A DNA stretch of 64,000 bases. It comes from JBMDXB01 sp048594975. GTDB taxonomy: Bacteria > Acidobacteriota > Vicinamibacteria > Vicinamibacterales > 2-12-FULL-66-21. A model generated the notes under the pieces. It made no database searches. It worked only from the letters and a program-made list of their open reading frames with translations, and was not told the origin of the DNA. Location: positions 22,188 to 86,187 of the forward strand of contig JBMDXQ010000009.1 of assembly GCA_048594975.1 (NCBI GenBank), given 5' to 3'. The translations under genes were made by a program, and so were the position numbers. The stretch's first letter is position 1. Each line of letters begins with the position of its first letter. Positions 24,100 to 33,853 of the stretch are shown here, one piece after another.

Positions 24100-24331
24100 A
24101 GCGTTCAGAGGCCGCGGAGAGTTTCGTTCACTCAGAGGCCACGGAGACTCGGTCGGCAAACTCAGAGGTCGCGGAGGTCACGGAGTGCCATCTATGCAGC
24201 AGGTGTACCGACCTCAGAGGCGAGCGCCACGGGGCCACTGACTTCAGTCGAGAATCCGTGGCTCCTGTGCTCTCGAGTGCAATCAGAACTCCGTAGCTTC
24301 TGCGGGAGCTCACCAGGAACTCCGTGGCCTC
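24100..24331. repeat. Array of degenerate CACGGAG-type repeats in both orientations
   Basis: The gap between the propeller and S55 genes is filled with near copies of CTCAGAGGCCACGGAG (24131, 24161, and others) in its first half and with the reverse complement CTCCGTGGCCTC (24320-24331, plus weaker copies from about 24255) in its second half. GAGGCCACGGAG at 24135-24146 and its exact complement at 24320-24331 bracket the region. No gene is seen. Confidence 0.6.
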
Positions 24332-24332
24332 C

Positions 24333-26198
24333 CTACCGGCTCCCCGGCCTCGCCTCTACCTCAATGGCCAGCAGCCGCGATCCGACGACCGCGGAGTTCA
24401 TCGGGATCTCCCACTCCCCGACCGCGGCGCTGCGGATCGGCGTGAAGCTGCCGCCGTTCTTGTCCCCTTCCATGACCGCCAGGACCGACGGCGGGAGCGC
24501 GGGAAGCGTTTCGCCGTTGACCACGGCGCCAGGCGTGCCGCTCAGCAGCCGGACGTAGATCCGGTTATTGCGCCGCGTGTCGTTGAGCACGCGGATCATC
24601 TGCGAGACGCTCTGCGGCTGCAGCGAGCGCCGCAGCTCGCGCTGTTCGATCGCGTTCAGCGACCGGCCGTCCGTTACCAGCACGGACAGCGGTCCGGAGA
24701 GATTCGCGGGGATGTCGATCGGGTGCGTCAGGATCTTCTCCTCGCCGCGGTAGCTGCGCGTCAGGATCTTCAGCGGGACCGTTCGTCCGGCGCGCGGGCG
24801 GATCTCGTCGAGCCACACGCGTTCGATGGTCACGCTGCGCGGCGTCTCGCTCGCCTCGATCGCGATGTCGAGGCGGTCGATCGTGATCGACTCCAGGTTG
24901 TTGGTTAGCAGCATCGTCAGCGGACCGCCCACCGCCGCGGCCAGCCCGGCCGCCGGCTGCTCGCCCGCGAACACGTCCTCGACGAGGAGGTCGGCGTGTC
25001 CCTTGATGCGGGTGCGGCTCTTGACCGCGAAGGTGGCGGGCCCGAACTGCCGCTCGTAGGCGGTGAGGGTGTTGACCATGGCCACGTAGGACAGCAGCGG
25101 GGTGAAGACCTGGTCGTTCACCAGCTGGTAGTTCAGCGTTCGCGTCGAGGACGCGCCGGCGCCGCGATCCGAGGCGAGCGTCACGGTCATCGGGATGAGC
25201 ACTGGCCCGGCGCCAAGCGTGCCCGCGATCGCCGTCGCGCGATCCTGCTGCATCGTCCCGATGACCTCGCCGAGCGCGGAGATCTTGAAGGAGGTCATCA
25301 GGCTGGGCAGCACTTCGTAGACGTACGCGCGGGTGAGCGGGAACTCGGTAGGCCCGAGATTGAAGAGCGGGTGGCCGAAGCCGTAGATACGGTCGCCGTC
25401 GATGTGGGTGACGGTTCCGGTCGCGCCCAGCTCGAGGTCGCCGCCGAGCAGACCGACGCCGATCGCGTCGCCCTCACGGAGCGGGCCTTTCAGGTTGCGC
25501 ACCTCGGCGGCCTGTGCGCCGCTCCCGCCGGACAGCGCGGGCGTGAACCCGGCGGCGCCGAACGCGGAGTGAATCAGGTCGACGGATTCCGGCTCGAACC
25601 CGGTCAGGACGAGCGGCGTCGCGATCGGCCGGAGCATGACGCCGAAGTGGCCGCCGGTCTCCCGCGGGATGCCGATGCTCTGCACGTCCGCCGGCCGCCG
25701 CGCAAAGGGGGCCAGCCGCGCGTAGACGGACGAGAGCGCCGTGGTCAGCCCCTCGCGGGTGATCGGCAACTCGATGCGCGCGCGCTCGCCGCCCGTGCGG
25801 CGGGGCAGCGTGGCGGCATCCTTCATCTCCGCAATCGGCGTGATACCCGCGATCGCTTCCTTGGAAAAGGCGCCGACCGAGTACGACACGGCGCCGATCA
25901 ACCGGCCGTCGACGTAGACGGGGCTGCCGCTCATGCCCTGCGCGACGCCGGTATCCGCCAGCGGGCCGCCTTCCAGCCTGGCGAGGATCAGGTCACGCTT
26001 GGGTCCCTGGACGTTTCGCAGCACGCCGAGGATGTGGACCCTGAACTCGGCCAGCTCAGAGCCTTCGAACACCGTGCGCCCGATACCTGTCATCCCGGGG
26101 CGGATCTCTTCGACGGCCATCAACGGGGCTGCGGCCGGCACCGGCAGGACGGAGAGGACGGCAACAAGCAGCGCCACGGCGGCGGATCGTTTCTTCAT
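24333..26198 (-). CDS. SpoIVB-type serine peptidase (MEROPS S55) domain protein
   Basis: The 621-residue exported protein has a signal peptide (MKKRSAAVALLVAVLSVLPV and on) and, at residues 75-130, the S55 signature LARLEGGPLADTGVAQGMSG followed by SPVYVDGRLIGAVSYSVG. GMSGSP carries the presumed nucleophile, and FGHPLF at about 275 matches the second conserved S55 motif. S55 peptidases in Firmicutes trigger sigma-K processing; acidobacteria have non-sporulation homologues of unknown substrate. The C-terminal 300 residues are beta-rich and not assigned. The start at ATG 26198 is preferred because upstream in-frame sequence crosses the aromatic-operon leader. It is divergent from that operon. 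Confidence 0.8.
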   Translation of the reverse strand: MKKRSAAVALLVAVLSVLPVPAAAPLMAVEEIRPGMTGIGRTVFEGSELAEFRVHILGVLRNVQGPKRDLILARLEGGPLADTGVAQGMSGSPVYVDGRLIGAVSYSVGAFSKEAIAGITPIAEMKDAATLPRRTGGERARIELPITREGLTTALSSVYARLAPFARRPADVQSIGIPRETGGHFGVMLRPIATPLVLTGFEPESVDLIHSAFGAAGFTPALSGGSGAQAAEVRNLKGPLREGDAIGVGLLGGDLELGATGTVTHIDGDRIYGFGHPLFNLGPTEFPLTRAYVYEVLPSLMTSFKISALGEVIGTMQQDRATAIAGTLGAGPVLIPMTVTLASDRGAGASSTRTLNYQLVNDQVFTPLLSYVAMVNTLTAYERQFGPATFAVKSRTRIKGHADLLVEDVFAGEQPAAGLAAAVGGPLTMLLTNNLESITIDRLDIAIEASETPRSVTIERVWLDEIRPRAGRTVPLKILTRSYRGEEKILTHPIDIPANLSGPLSVLVTDGRSLNAIEQRELRRSLQPQSVSQMIRVLNDTRRNNRIYVRLLSGTPGAVVNGETLPALPPSVLAVMEGDKNGGSFTPIRSAAVGEWEIPMNSAVVGSRLLAIEVEARPGSR

Positions 26199-26292
26199 AA
26201 GCTGTGAACGTGAGGTCGAACGGATTTTCTCAGGAGGTGACGCTCCAGTTATACGGGCTAACTGCTTGCCAGTCAAGGAGAAAGCACAGCAC

Positions 26293-26350
26293 GACGCGCA
26301 GAATGGGGCTGTCTCCGTCCCCGGAAAGCAGGCAGCCCCCTTTCTGCGTC
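26293..26350. repeat. Imperfect palindrome upstream of the aromatic operon
   Basis: GACGCGCAGAATGGGGCTG from 26293 pairs, with a 2-base bulge and one mismatch, with CAGCCCCCTTTCTGCGTC ending at 26350. The inner word AGGCAGCCCCCTTT is shared with the palindrome inside rsmB. It lies just upstream of the putative promoter at 26358 and could act as a terminator or insulator from the divergent side. Confidence 0.5.
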
Positions 26351-26357
26351 GGGATTG

Positions 26358-26386
26358 TTGACGATGCGCTGAGGGCTCTGTTATGG
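26358..26386 (+). promoter_or_regulatory. Putative sigma-70 promoter for the aromatic operon
   Basis: TTGACG at 26358-26363 is followed after 17 bases by TTATGG at 26381-26386. The -35 is good and the -10 weak. Transcription from here would begin near 26393, directly ahead of the leader frame. It is the best candidate in the 370-bp divergent gap. Confidence 0.4.
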
Positions 26387-26396
26387 TTGGCTGGCG

Positions 26397-26498
26397 TTGG
26401 CGAACGACCTGCTCGGCGCACCGCACGTCTATTACGACTACGACGGCTCGTTTGGGGCCTGGTGGTGGTACGTGTGCGCTGAGGAGGCAGTCCTTTAA
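26397..26498 (+). CDS. trpL: Aromatic-operon leader peptide with three consecutive Trp codons
   Basis: A short frame ends at TAA 26496-26498 and encodes HVYYDYDGSFGAWWWYVC followed by AEEAVL: Tyr-Tyr-Asp-Tyr, a Phe, then TGG-TGG-TGG-TAC at 26460-26471. Tandem Trp codons just ahead of a terminator are the hallmark of a trp leader peptide that reports charged tRNA-Trp. The frame is open back to 26373. The start is uncertain: TTG 26397 (33 codons) would be nearly leaderless if transcription begins near 26393, while CTG 26391 or 26409 are alternatives. The only well-placed ATG (26383, with GAGGG 7 bases upstream) is in another frame. The peptide itself probably has no function beyond ribosome positioning. 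Confidence 0.65.
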   Translation: MANDLLGAPHVYYDYDGSFGAWWWYVCAEEAVL

Positions 26499-26568
26499 GC
26501 CGGCATCACCAGCCAGGCAGGGATTCTCGAGGGCCTCCTCAGCACCGCTGAGGGGGCTTTTGTTGTTT
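26408..26568 (+). promoter_or_regulatory. Four-segment transcription attenuator (trp leader)
   Basis: Segment 1 CCTGCTCGGC (26408-26417) can pair with segment 2 GCTGAGGAGGC (26478-26488): 8 Watson-Crick pairs, one G-U, one mismatch. Segment 2 is a perfect 11-base complement of segment 3 GCCTCCTCAGC (26533-26543). Segment 3 also pairs with segment 4 GCTGAGGGGGC (26547-26557) to form the terminator. A ribosome stalled on the Trp codons at 26460-26468 blocks segment 1 and leaves 2 free to pair with 3 (antitermination). A ribosome reaching the stop codon covers segment 2, so 3:4 forms and transcription ends. The segments and complementarity are seen; the mechanism is inferred from classical trp attenuation. 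Confidence 0.85.
26533..26568 (+). terminator. Intrinsic terminator of the attenuator (segments 3:4)
   Basis: An 11-bp stem with one G-U pair (26533-26543 with 26547-26557) and a 3-base ACC loop is followed by TTTTGTTGTTT ending at 26568, directly before the aroDE ATG. The 3' side of the stem holds GAGGGGG, the only candidate ribosome site for aroDE, so the hairpin may also limit translation. Confidence 0.85.
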
Positions 26569-28059
26569 ATGCGACCGCTCCTGTGCGTCACCGTGACTGG
26601 GAGTACGACCGACGAGCTGCGGCGCGCGCGCGATGCCGCCGCGGGCGCCGACCTCGTCGAGCTCCGCCTCGACGGCGTCGACCGCCCCGACGTGGCCGGC
26701 GCGCTCGACGGCCGCAGACGACCCGTGATCGTCACCTGCCGGCCACGCTGGGAAGGCGGCGCGTTCGAGGGGTCCGAAGAGGTGCGCGAGCGCCTGCTGC
26801 TCGAGGCGGTCGCCGGCGGCGCGGAATTCGTCGACGTCGAGGCGCGCGCGGAGTTCGCGGCCTCGATCATCCGGCAGCGCCGCGGCCGCGGCATCGTGTT
26901 GTCGCAGCATGCGTTCGGCACCGTCCCCGGCGACCTGGCCTCGCGCTACGACGCGATGCGCTCGACCGGCGCCGAGATCGTGAAGATCGCGGTCGAGGCG
27001 AAACGGGTGAGCGAGATGCTCCCGCTGTTCTCGCTGGCCGCCTCGGATGCGCCGGACCGGGACGAACCGGGTGGGCACGTGCTGATCGCGATGGGTGCCG
27101 CAGGGGTCCCGACGCGCGTGCTCGCGGCGCGGCTGCGCAACCGCTGGACTTACGCCGGCGAGGCGGTCGCGCCCGGGCAGATGCCCGCGTCGCGGTTGCT
27201 GCAGGAGTTTCAGTTCCACCGCGTGTCGCCCGACGCCGCGCTCTACGGCGTCGCCGGCAACCCGGCCGTGCAGTCGCTCTCACCCGCGATGCACAACGCC
27301 GGCTTTGCCGCGCTGGGACTCAACGCCGTGTACGTGCCGCTGCAAGCGGCCGACGCGGAGGACTTCGTCCGGTTCGCGCGCGCGGTGTCGGTGCGCGGCG
27401 CGAGCGTCACGGCCCCGTTCAAGGTGGCGATGCTGTCGCACGTCGACGAGGTGGACTCGCTGGCGCGCCGCGTGGGGGCGATCAACACGATCAGCGTGCG
27501 CGATGGCCGGTGGTTCGGGACCAACACCGACGTGCACGGCTTCATCGCGCCGCTGTCGGGGCGCATGGCGCTCAGGGGCACACGCGCGGCCGTGCTCGGG
27601 GCCGGGGGCGCCGCACGGGCGGTCGCCGTCGCGCTGGTCGACCAGGGAGCGCGCGTCGCCATCTGCGCGCGGCGACGCGACGCGGCGCGCGAGATTGCCG
27701 ACGCCTGTGGCGCGCAGGTGGCGACGTTCCCGCCGAGGCCCGGCAGCTGGGACGTCCTCGTCAACACCATTCCGCTCGCCGAGCAGGAGGGCGAGAGCCC
27801 CATGGCGGGCGTGGGCCTCGACGGCGAGATCGTCTTCGATCTGGTGTACTTGCCGGCCGAGACGCCGCTGCTCGCCCAGGCGCGCGCCGCCGGGTGCCTG
27901 ACCATCGGCGGCATCGAGATGCTGGTGGCGCAGGCGGAAAAGCAGTTCGAGCTCTGGACCGGCCAGCCGCCGCCCGCCGGGCTGTTCCAGGCAGCAGTGG
28001 ATCGGACCGGGCGCGTCGGCACGCCAGCGGTGGCGCAGGACGGCGCCCCGGCCCAGTGA
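26569..28059 (+). CDS. aroDE: Bifunctional 3-dehydroquinate dehydratase-shikimate dehydrogenase
   Basis: The 496-residue fusion carries two shikimate-pathway steps. Residues 1-215 are a type I dehydroquinase: LVELRLDGVD, VTCRPRWEGG, the catalytic His in LSQHAFGT and the Schiff-base Lys in EIVKIAVEAK (about 138). Residues 222-490 are shikimate dehydrogenase: VAGNPAVQSLSPAMHNAGF, the catalytic Lys in SVTAPFKVAM, NTDVHGF, the NADP-binding loop GAGGAARAVAVAL and GGIEMLVAQAEKQFELWTG. Type I AroD-AroE fusions are otherwise best known from plants, chlamydiae and some Planctomycetes/Acidobacteria. The ATG at 26569 follows the attenuator terminator; an in-frame ATG at 26383 would only add leader-derived sequence. 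Confidence 0.93.
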   Translation: MRPLLCVTVTGSTTDELRRARDAAAGADLVELRLDGVDRPDVAGALDGRRRPVIVTCRPRWEGGAFEGSEEVRERLLLEAVAGGAEFVDVEARAEFAASIIRQRRGRGIVLSQHAFGTVPGDLASRYDAMRSTGAEIVKIAVEAKRVSEMLPLFSLAASDAPDRDEPGGHVLIAMGAAGVPTRVLAARLRNRWTYAGEAVAPGQMPASRLLQEFQFHRVSPDAALYGVAGNPAVQSLSPAMHNAGFAALGLNAVYVPLQAADAEDFVRFARAVSVRGASVTAPFKVAMLSHVDEVDSLARRVGAINTISVRDGRWFGTNTDVHGFIAPLSGRMALRGTRAAVLGAGGAARAVAVALVDQGARVAICARRRDAAREIADACGAQVATFPPRPGSWDVLVNTIPLAEQEGESPMAGVGLDGEIVFDLVYLPAETPLLAQARAAGCLTIGGIEMLVAQAEKQFELWTGQPPPAGLFQAAVDRTGRVGTPAVAQDGAPAQ

Positions 28060-28063
28060 TGTC

Positions 28064-29560
28064 ATGAAGCAGACGTCGTTCGAAGAATTCGCCGAGCTCT
28101 CGCGGCGCGGTACGTTCGTGCCCGTCGTCAAAGAGATCATGGCGGACCTGCTGACGCCGGTATCCGCCTTTCTCAAGATCGCCGAGCACTCCGATTACGC
28201 GTTCCTGTTCGAGAGCGTCGAGGGCGGCGAGCAGGTCGCGCGCTACTCGTTCCTCGGCAAGGACCCCTTTCTCGTCCTGCGGGCGCGCGGGACGAGTACC
28301 GTCATCGAGCGCTCGGGCGTGACGTCGGAGAGCCGGGACTCGCTCGTGGCCGCGCTTCGCCACCTGCTCAACGAGTTCCGCGCGCCGTTCGTGCCCGGCC
28401 TGCCGCGGTTCACCGGCGGCGCCGTCGGCTTCATCGGCTACGACGCGTCCACGCTGTTCGAGCCGGCGCTGCAGGACGCCTGGCGGCGGGCCGGCTGGAG
28501 CGCCGCCGGACGGGACGGGAGCGAAGACGATGCCGGGTTCATGCTGTTCGACACGGTGCTCGCGTTCGACCACGTGAAGCACCGTATCCTGATCATCGCC
28601 AACGCGCGTGTGACCGCCGACGAGGACCTGCGCGCGCTCTACCAGTTCGCCTGCGCCAAGATCCAGTTCCTCGAGCGCGAGCTCGAGCGCGGCCTGTCAC
28701 GCGCCGACACCACCTCGAAGCCGCCGCCGGAGGTGCGCTCGAACATGGCGCGGGCAACGTTCGAGCACGGCGTGCGGACGATCAAGGAGCACATCGCCGC
28801 CGGCGACGTGTACCAGGCGGTCATGTCGCAGCGCTTCGAAGCGGACATCTCGGCGGATCCCTTCACCGTCTATCGCGCGCTGCGCCACGTGAACCCCTCG
28901 CCGTACATGTACTTCATCCGCATGGGGCCGCTGGCGATCGTGGGGTCGTCGCCCGAAATGCTGGTGCGCGTGGAGGGCCGTCGCTCCGAAACCCACCCGA
29001 TCGCCGGCACCCGGCCGCGCGGCGGCAACGAGGAGGAGGACCTCCGCCTGGCCGAAGAGCTGAAGCGCAACGAGAAGGAGCGCGCCGAGCACGTGATGCT
29101 CGTCGACCTCGGGCGCAACGATCTCGGGCGGGTCTGCGAGTTCGGCTCGGTGCGCGTGCCGCAATACATGGCCATCGAGCGCTACTCGCACGTGATGCAC
29201 CTGGTCTCCACCGTCGACGGCCGGCTCGCCGCGGATCGCGACCACCTCGACGCGCTGGTGTCGTGCTTCCCGGCGGGCACCGTCTCGGGCGCGCCGAAGA
29301 TCCGGGCGATGCAGATCCTCGCCGGGCTCGAGCCGACGCGCCGCGACATCTACGCCGGCGCGATTGGGTACGTCGATTTCGCGGGCAACCTCGATTTCTG
29401 CATCGCCATCCGCACCATCACCATCCGCGACGGCCGCGCCCGCGTCCAGGCGGGCGCCGGCATCGTCGCCGACTCCGACCCGGCGGCGGAGTACGAGGAG
29501 ACGCGCGACAAGGCGGAGGCGCTGCTGCACGCCCTGGCGATGGCCGAGGAAGGGCTGTAG
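28064..29560 (+). CDS. trpE: Anthranilate synthase component I
   Basis: The 498-residue chorismate-binding enzyme makes anthranilate from chorismate with ammonia passed from TrpG. It has the feedback-site region SDYAFLFESVEGGEQVARYS (the E/SVEGGEQ segment lines the Trp inhibitor pocket) and the catalytic core VMSQRFEADI, PYMYFIRMG, SHPIAGTRPRG-type TRPRGGNEEED, ERAEHVMLVDLGRNDLGRV, FPAGTVSGAPKIRAM and RDIYAGAIGYV. Length and motifs are complete. It starts 4 bases after aroDE ends, and trpG follows after one base. Expect feedback inhibition by Trp in addition to attenuation. Confidence 0.96.
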   Translation: MKQTSFEEFAELSRRGTFVPVVKEIMADLLTPVSAFLKIAEHSDYAFLFESVEGGEQVARYSFLGKDPFLVLRARGTSTVIERSGVTSESRDSLVAALRHLLNEFRAPFVPGLPRFTGGAVGFIGYDASTLFEPALQDAWRRAGWSAAGRDGSEDDAGFMLFDTVLAFDHVKHRILIIANARVTADEDLRALYQFACAKIQFLERELERGLSRADTTSKPPPEVRSNMARATFEHGVRTIKEHIAAGDVYQAVMSQRFEADISADPFTVYRALRHVNPSPYMYFIRMGPLAIVGSSPEMLVRVEGRRSETHPIAGTRPRGGNEEEDLRLAEELKRNEKERAEHVMLVDLGRNDLGRVCEFGSVRVPQYMAIERYSHVMHLVSTVDGRLAADRDHLDALVSCFPAGTVSGAPKIRAMQILAGLEPTRRDIYAGAIGYVDFAGNLDFCIAIRTITIRDGRARVQAGAGIVADSDPAAEYEETRDKAEALLHALAMAEEGL

Positions 29561-29561
29561 G

Positions 29562-30122
<561 letters not shown>

Positions 30123-31154
30123 ATGTTCTCGACGCTCATCGAAAAGCTCGGGCGGCGGCAGGACCTCACGACCGACGAGGCGTCGGCGGCAATGGCCGAG
30201 ATCATGGATGGCCGCGCGCAGCCGGCGCAGATCGCGGGCCTGCTCATCGCCCTGGCGATGAAAGGGGAGCGGCCGGCCGAGATCGTGGGCTTCGCGCGAG
30301 CGATGCGCGAACGGTCGACGCCGCTCTCCCGGCAGCACGCACCGGTGTTCGATACCTGCGGCACGGGCGGCGATCGCGCGCACACGTTCAACGTGTCCAC
30401 CGTAGCCGCGCTCGTCCTGGCGGCCTGCGGCGTGCGCGTGGCCAAGCACGGAAACCGATCGGTGTCGAGCCGCTGCGGCAGCGCCGACCTGCTCGAGGCG
30501 CTCGGCGTCGACATCTCGGCGCCACCGGCGGTGGTGGAACGCTGCCTGGACGAGGCCGGCATCGCCTTCTTCTTCGCGCCCACATTCCATCCCTCTATGC
30601 GCCACGCCGCCCCGACGCGCCGCGAGCTGGGCGTGCGCACCGCGTTCAACCTGCTTGGGCCCCTCACCAATCCTGCCGGCGCCTCGCGACAGCTCGTCGG
30701 CGTGCCGCGGCCCGAGCTGACCGAGCTCGTCGCGCGATCGCTCGCGCTGCTCGGCAGCGAGCGGGCGTGGGTGGTGCACGGCGCCGACGGGCTGGACGAG
30801 ATCTCTACGACCGGCTACACGAAGGTGTCCGAGTGTCGCGCCGGCGCGGTCAACACCTTCTACATCCACCCCTCGGACTTCACGCTCCCGAAGGCGGCGC
30901 CGGAGGCGCTCCGCGGCGGAGACGCCGCGGAGAACGCCGTCATCGCCCGGTCGGTGCTCGCGGGCGAGCGCGCTCCGGCGCGCGATATCGTGCTGCTGAA
31001 CGCGGCGGCCGCGCTGCTCATCGCCGGCGAGGCGGCGACCATCGGCGAGGGGATCGCGCGCGCGGCGCAGGCGCTCGACGACGGCAGCGCCGCCGCGGTG
31101 CTCGAGCGGCTGGTCCGCGTCTCGAACGGCGCACGGGAGGCGGCAGCCTCGTGA
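30123..31154 (+). CDS. trpD: Anthranilate phosphoribosyltransferase
   Basis: The 343-residue enzyme attaches phosphoribose from PRPP to anthranilate. Class motifs: FDTCGTGGDRAHTFNVSTVA (PRPP-binding GTGGD), AKHGNRSVSSRCGSADLLEA (HGN-R-S-S-GSAD), the anthranilate-binding HPSMRHAAPTRRELGVRTAF, FNLLGPLTNPAGA, and VHGADGLDEIS. The ATG follows the trpG stop with no gap, and trpC overlaps its 3' end by 4 bases, so the run trpG-D-C-F-B-A is one tightly coupled translation unit. Confidence 0.96.
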   Translation: MFSTLIEKLGRRQDLTTDEASAAMAEIMDGRAQPAQIAGLLIALAMKGERPAEIVGFARAMRERSTPLSRQHAPVFDTCGTGGDRAHTFNVSTVAALVLAACGVRVAKHGNRSVSSRCGSADLLEALGVDISAPPAVVERCLDEAGIAFFFAPTFHPSMRHAAPTRRELGVRTAFNLLGPLTNPAGASRQLVGVPRPELTELVARSLALLGSERAWVVHGADGLDEISTTGYTKVSECRAGAVNTFYIHPSDFTLPKAAPEALRGGDAAENAVIARSVLAGERAPARDIVLLNAAAALLIAGEAATIGEGIARAAQALDDGSAAAVLERLVRVSNGAREAAAS

Positions 31155-32026
31155 CGGCGTCTGAGCGGGGCGGGCTGCTGGCGACGATTGTCGCGGCGAC
31201 GCGGCGCATCATCCAGGTGCGCGAGCAGGCCGTGCCTGCCGAGCTGATCACCTGGACCCGGCAGCCCTGCGGCCCGGCCTTCGCCGAGGCCCTGCGCGTG
31301 CCGCCGGCGCCGCGCGTGATCGCGGAGTGCAAGCGGCGGTCGCCGTCACGCGGCGTGCTGCGGTCCGAATACCATCCCGCCGCGCACGCCGCCGCTTACG
31401 CGCGTGCCGGCGCCGTCGCGATCTCGGTGCTGACGGAGCCGACGTTCTTCGACGGCGATCTCGAGCATCTCTTCGAGGTTCGGTGCGCCGTCACTCTGCC
31501 GCTGCTGCGCAAGGACTTCATCGTCTCCGACTACCAGCTGCTGGAGGCGTCAGCCGCCGGCGCCGATGCCGTCCTGCTGATCGTCGCCGCGCTCGACGAC
31601 GCGGGGTTGCGTCGGCTGTTCAGCCGGGCGCAGGCCCTCGGGCTCGCCGCGCTCGTCGAGGTCCACGACGAAGCCGAGCTCCGCCGCGCGCTGGACGCCG
31701 GCGCGACCATCGTCGGGGTCAACAGCCGCGACCTGCGAACGCTGTCCATGGATCCCAAGGTGCACGAGCGGCTGGCGGCAGCGATCCCGGCGGGCGTCAC
31801 CGCCGTCGCGGAGAGTGGAATCGGCGGTTCGGCAGACCTGGCGCGGCTGGCGCGCCTGGGGTATCACGCCTTTCTGATCGGTGAGCGACTCATCTCGCAG
31901 CCGGATCCGGGCGCCGCGCTGGAGGAGCTGCGCGCCCATTGCCAGCAGCACGGAGCCGGCAGCCAGGCGCCGGCAGAGTGCGGGGAGCGTAGCGGGGCGC
32001 AGGGGCCCCCGCCAGTCAAGCGATGA
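31151..32026 (+). CDS. trpC: Indole-3-glycerol-phosphate synthase
   Basis: The 291-residue TIM-barrel enzyme closes the indole ring. Motifs: VIAECKRRSPSRGVLR (catalytic Lys), ISVLTEPTFFDGDLEHL, LLRKDFIVSDYQLLEA (Lys and Asp), LVEVHDEAELRRAL, VGVNSRDLRTL and ESGIGGSADLARL. The GTG at 31151 overlaps trpD by 4 bases. The barrel ends near residue 268. The last 22 or so residues (QAPAECGERSGAQGPPPVKR) are low-complexity and encoded by a GC-rich, repeat-like tail that ends in the trpF overlap; it looks like a late addition to the gene. Confidence 0.95.
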   Translation: MTASERGGLLATIVAATRRIIQVREQAVPAELITWTRQPCGPAFAEALRVPPAPRVIAECKRRSPSRGVLRSEYHPAAHAAAYARAGAVAISVLTEPTFFDGDLEHLFEVRCAVTLPLLRKDFIVSDYQLLEASAAGADAVLLIVAALDDAGLRRLFSRAQALGLAALVEVHDEAELRRALDAGATIVGVNSRDLRTLSMDPKVHERLAAAIPAGVTAVAESGIGGSADLARLARLGYHAFLIGERLISQPDPGAALEELRAHCQQHGAGSQAPAECGERSGAQGPPPVKR

Positions 32027-32629
32027 CGCCACTCGTCAAGATCTGCGGGATCCGCCGCGTGCAGGACGCTCTGCTGGCCGCCGAACTGGGCGCGGCGGCG
32101 GTCGGGTTCGTTTTCTGGCCCGGGAGCCCGCGGTTCATCGATCCGTATCGGGCGCGCACCATCGTGGCGGCGCTCCCGCCGTTGGTCACCGCCGTCGGCG
32201 TTTTCGTCGACCAGCCGGAGGAGTACGTGGGCGGCGTCGCCTCGCTCGTGCGGCTCGGCGCCGTGCAGCTCCACGGCAGCGAGCCGATCGAAAGCTACGC
32301 GACGCTGCCGTACCGCGTCATCAAGACCGTGCCGGTGGGCGCGGCGTTCGACCCGGCGGCGGCCGCGGTGGTGCCGAAGCACGTGACGGTGCTGCTCGAC
32401 GCCCACGATCCCGTGCGGCGAGGAGGAACGGGGAAGACCCTCGATTGGGCTGCGGCCGCGGCGGTGGCTCGCACCCGTCGCACGATCCTGTCGGGGGGAC
32501 TGAGCGCAGCGAACGTGCGGCAGGCAATCCGCGCGGTGAGCCCGTACGCCCTCGACGTTTCGTCGAGCGTCGAAAGCTCGCCGGGGGTGAAGGACCCGGC
32601 GCGGCTCCAGGAGCTGTTTGCGATCATCC

Positions 32630-32637
<8 letters not shown>
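32023..32637 (+). CDS. trpF: Phosphoribosylanthranilate isomerase
   Basis: The 204-residue TIM-barrel isomerase begins VKICGIRRVQDALLAAELGA (catalytic Cys in KICG) and contains GFVFWPGSPRFI, VGVFVDQPEEYV, VQLHGSE, LLDAHDPVRRGGTGKTLDW (catalytic Asp) and SGGLSAANV, ending SSVESSPGVKDPARL. All are standard TrpF motifs. It is a separate gene, not fused to trpC as in enterobacteria. The ATG overlaps the trpC stop by 4 bases. Confidence 0.95.

Positions 32638-33852
<1,215 letters not shown>

Positions 33853-33853
<1 letters not shown>

Noticed and set aside
26383..26568. N-terminal extension of AroDE from ATG 26383
   Set aside because: The same frame is open, and the ATG has a ribosome site, but the encoded sequence crosses the terminator hairpin and resembles no dehydroquinase; the attenuator explains the region better.
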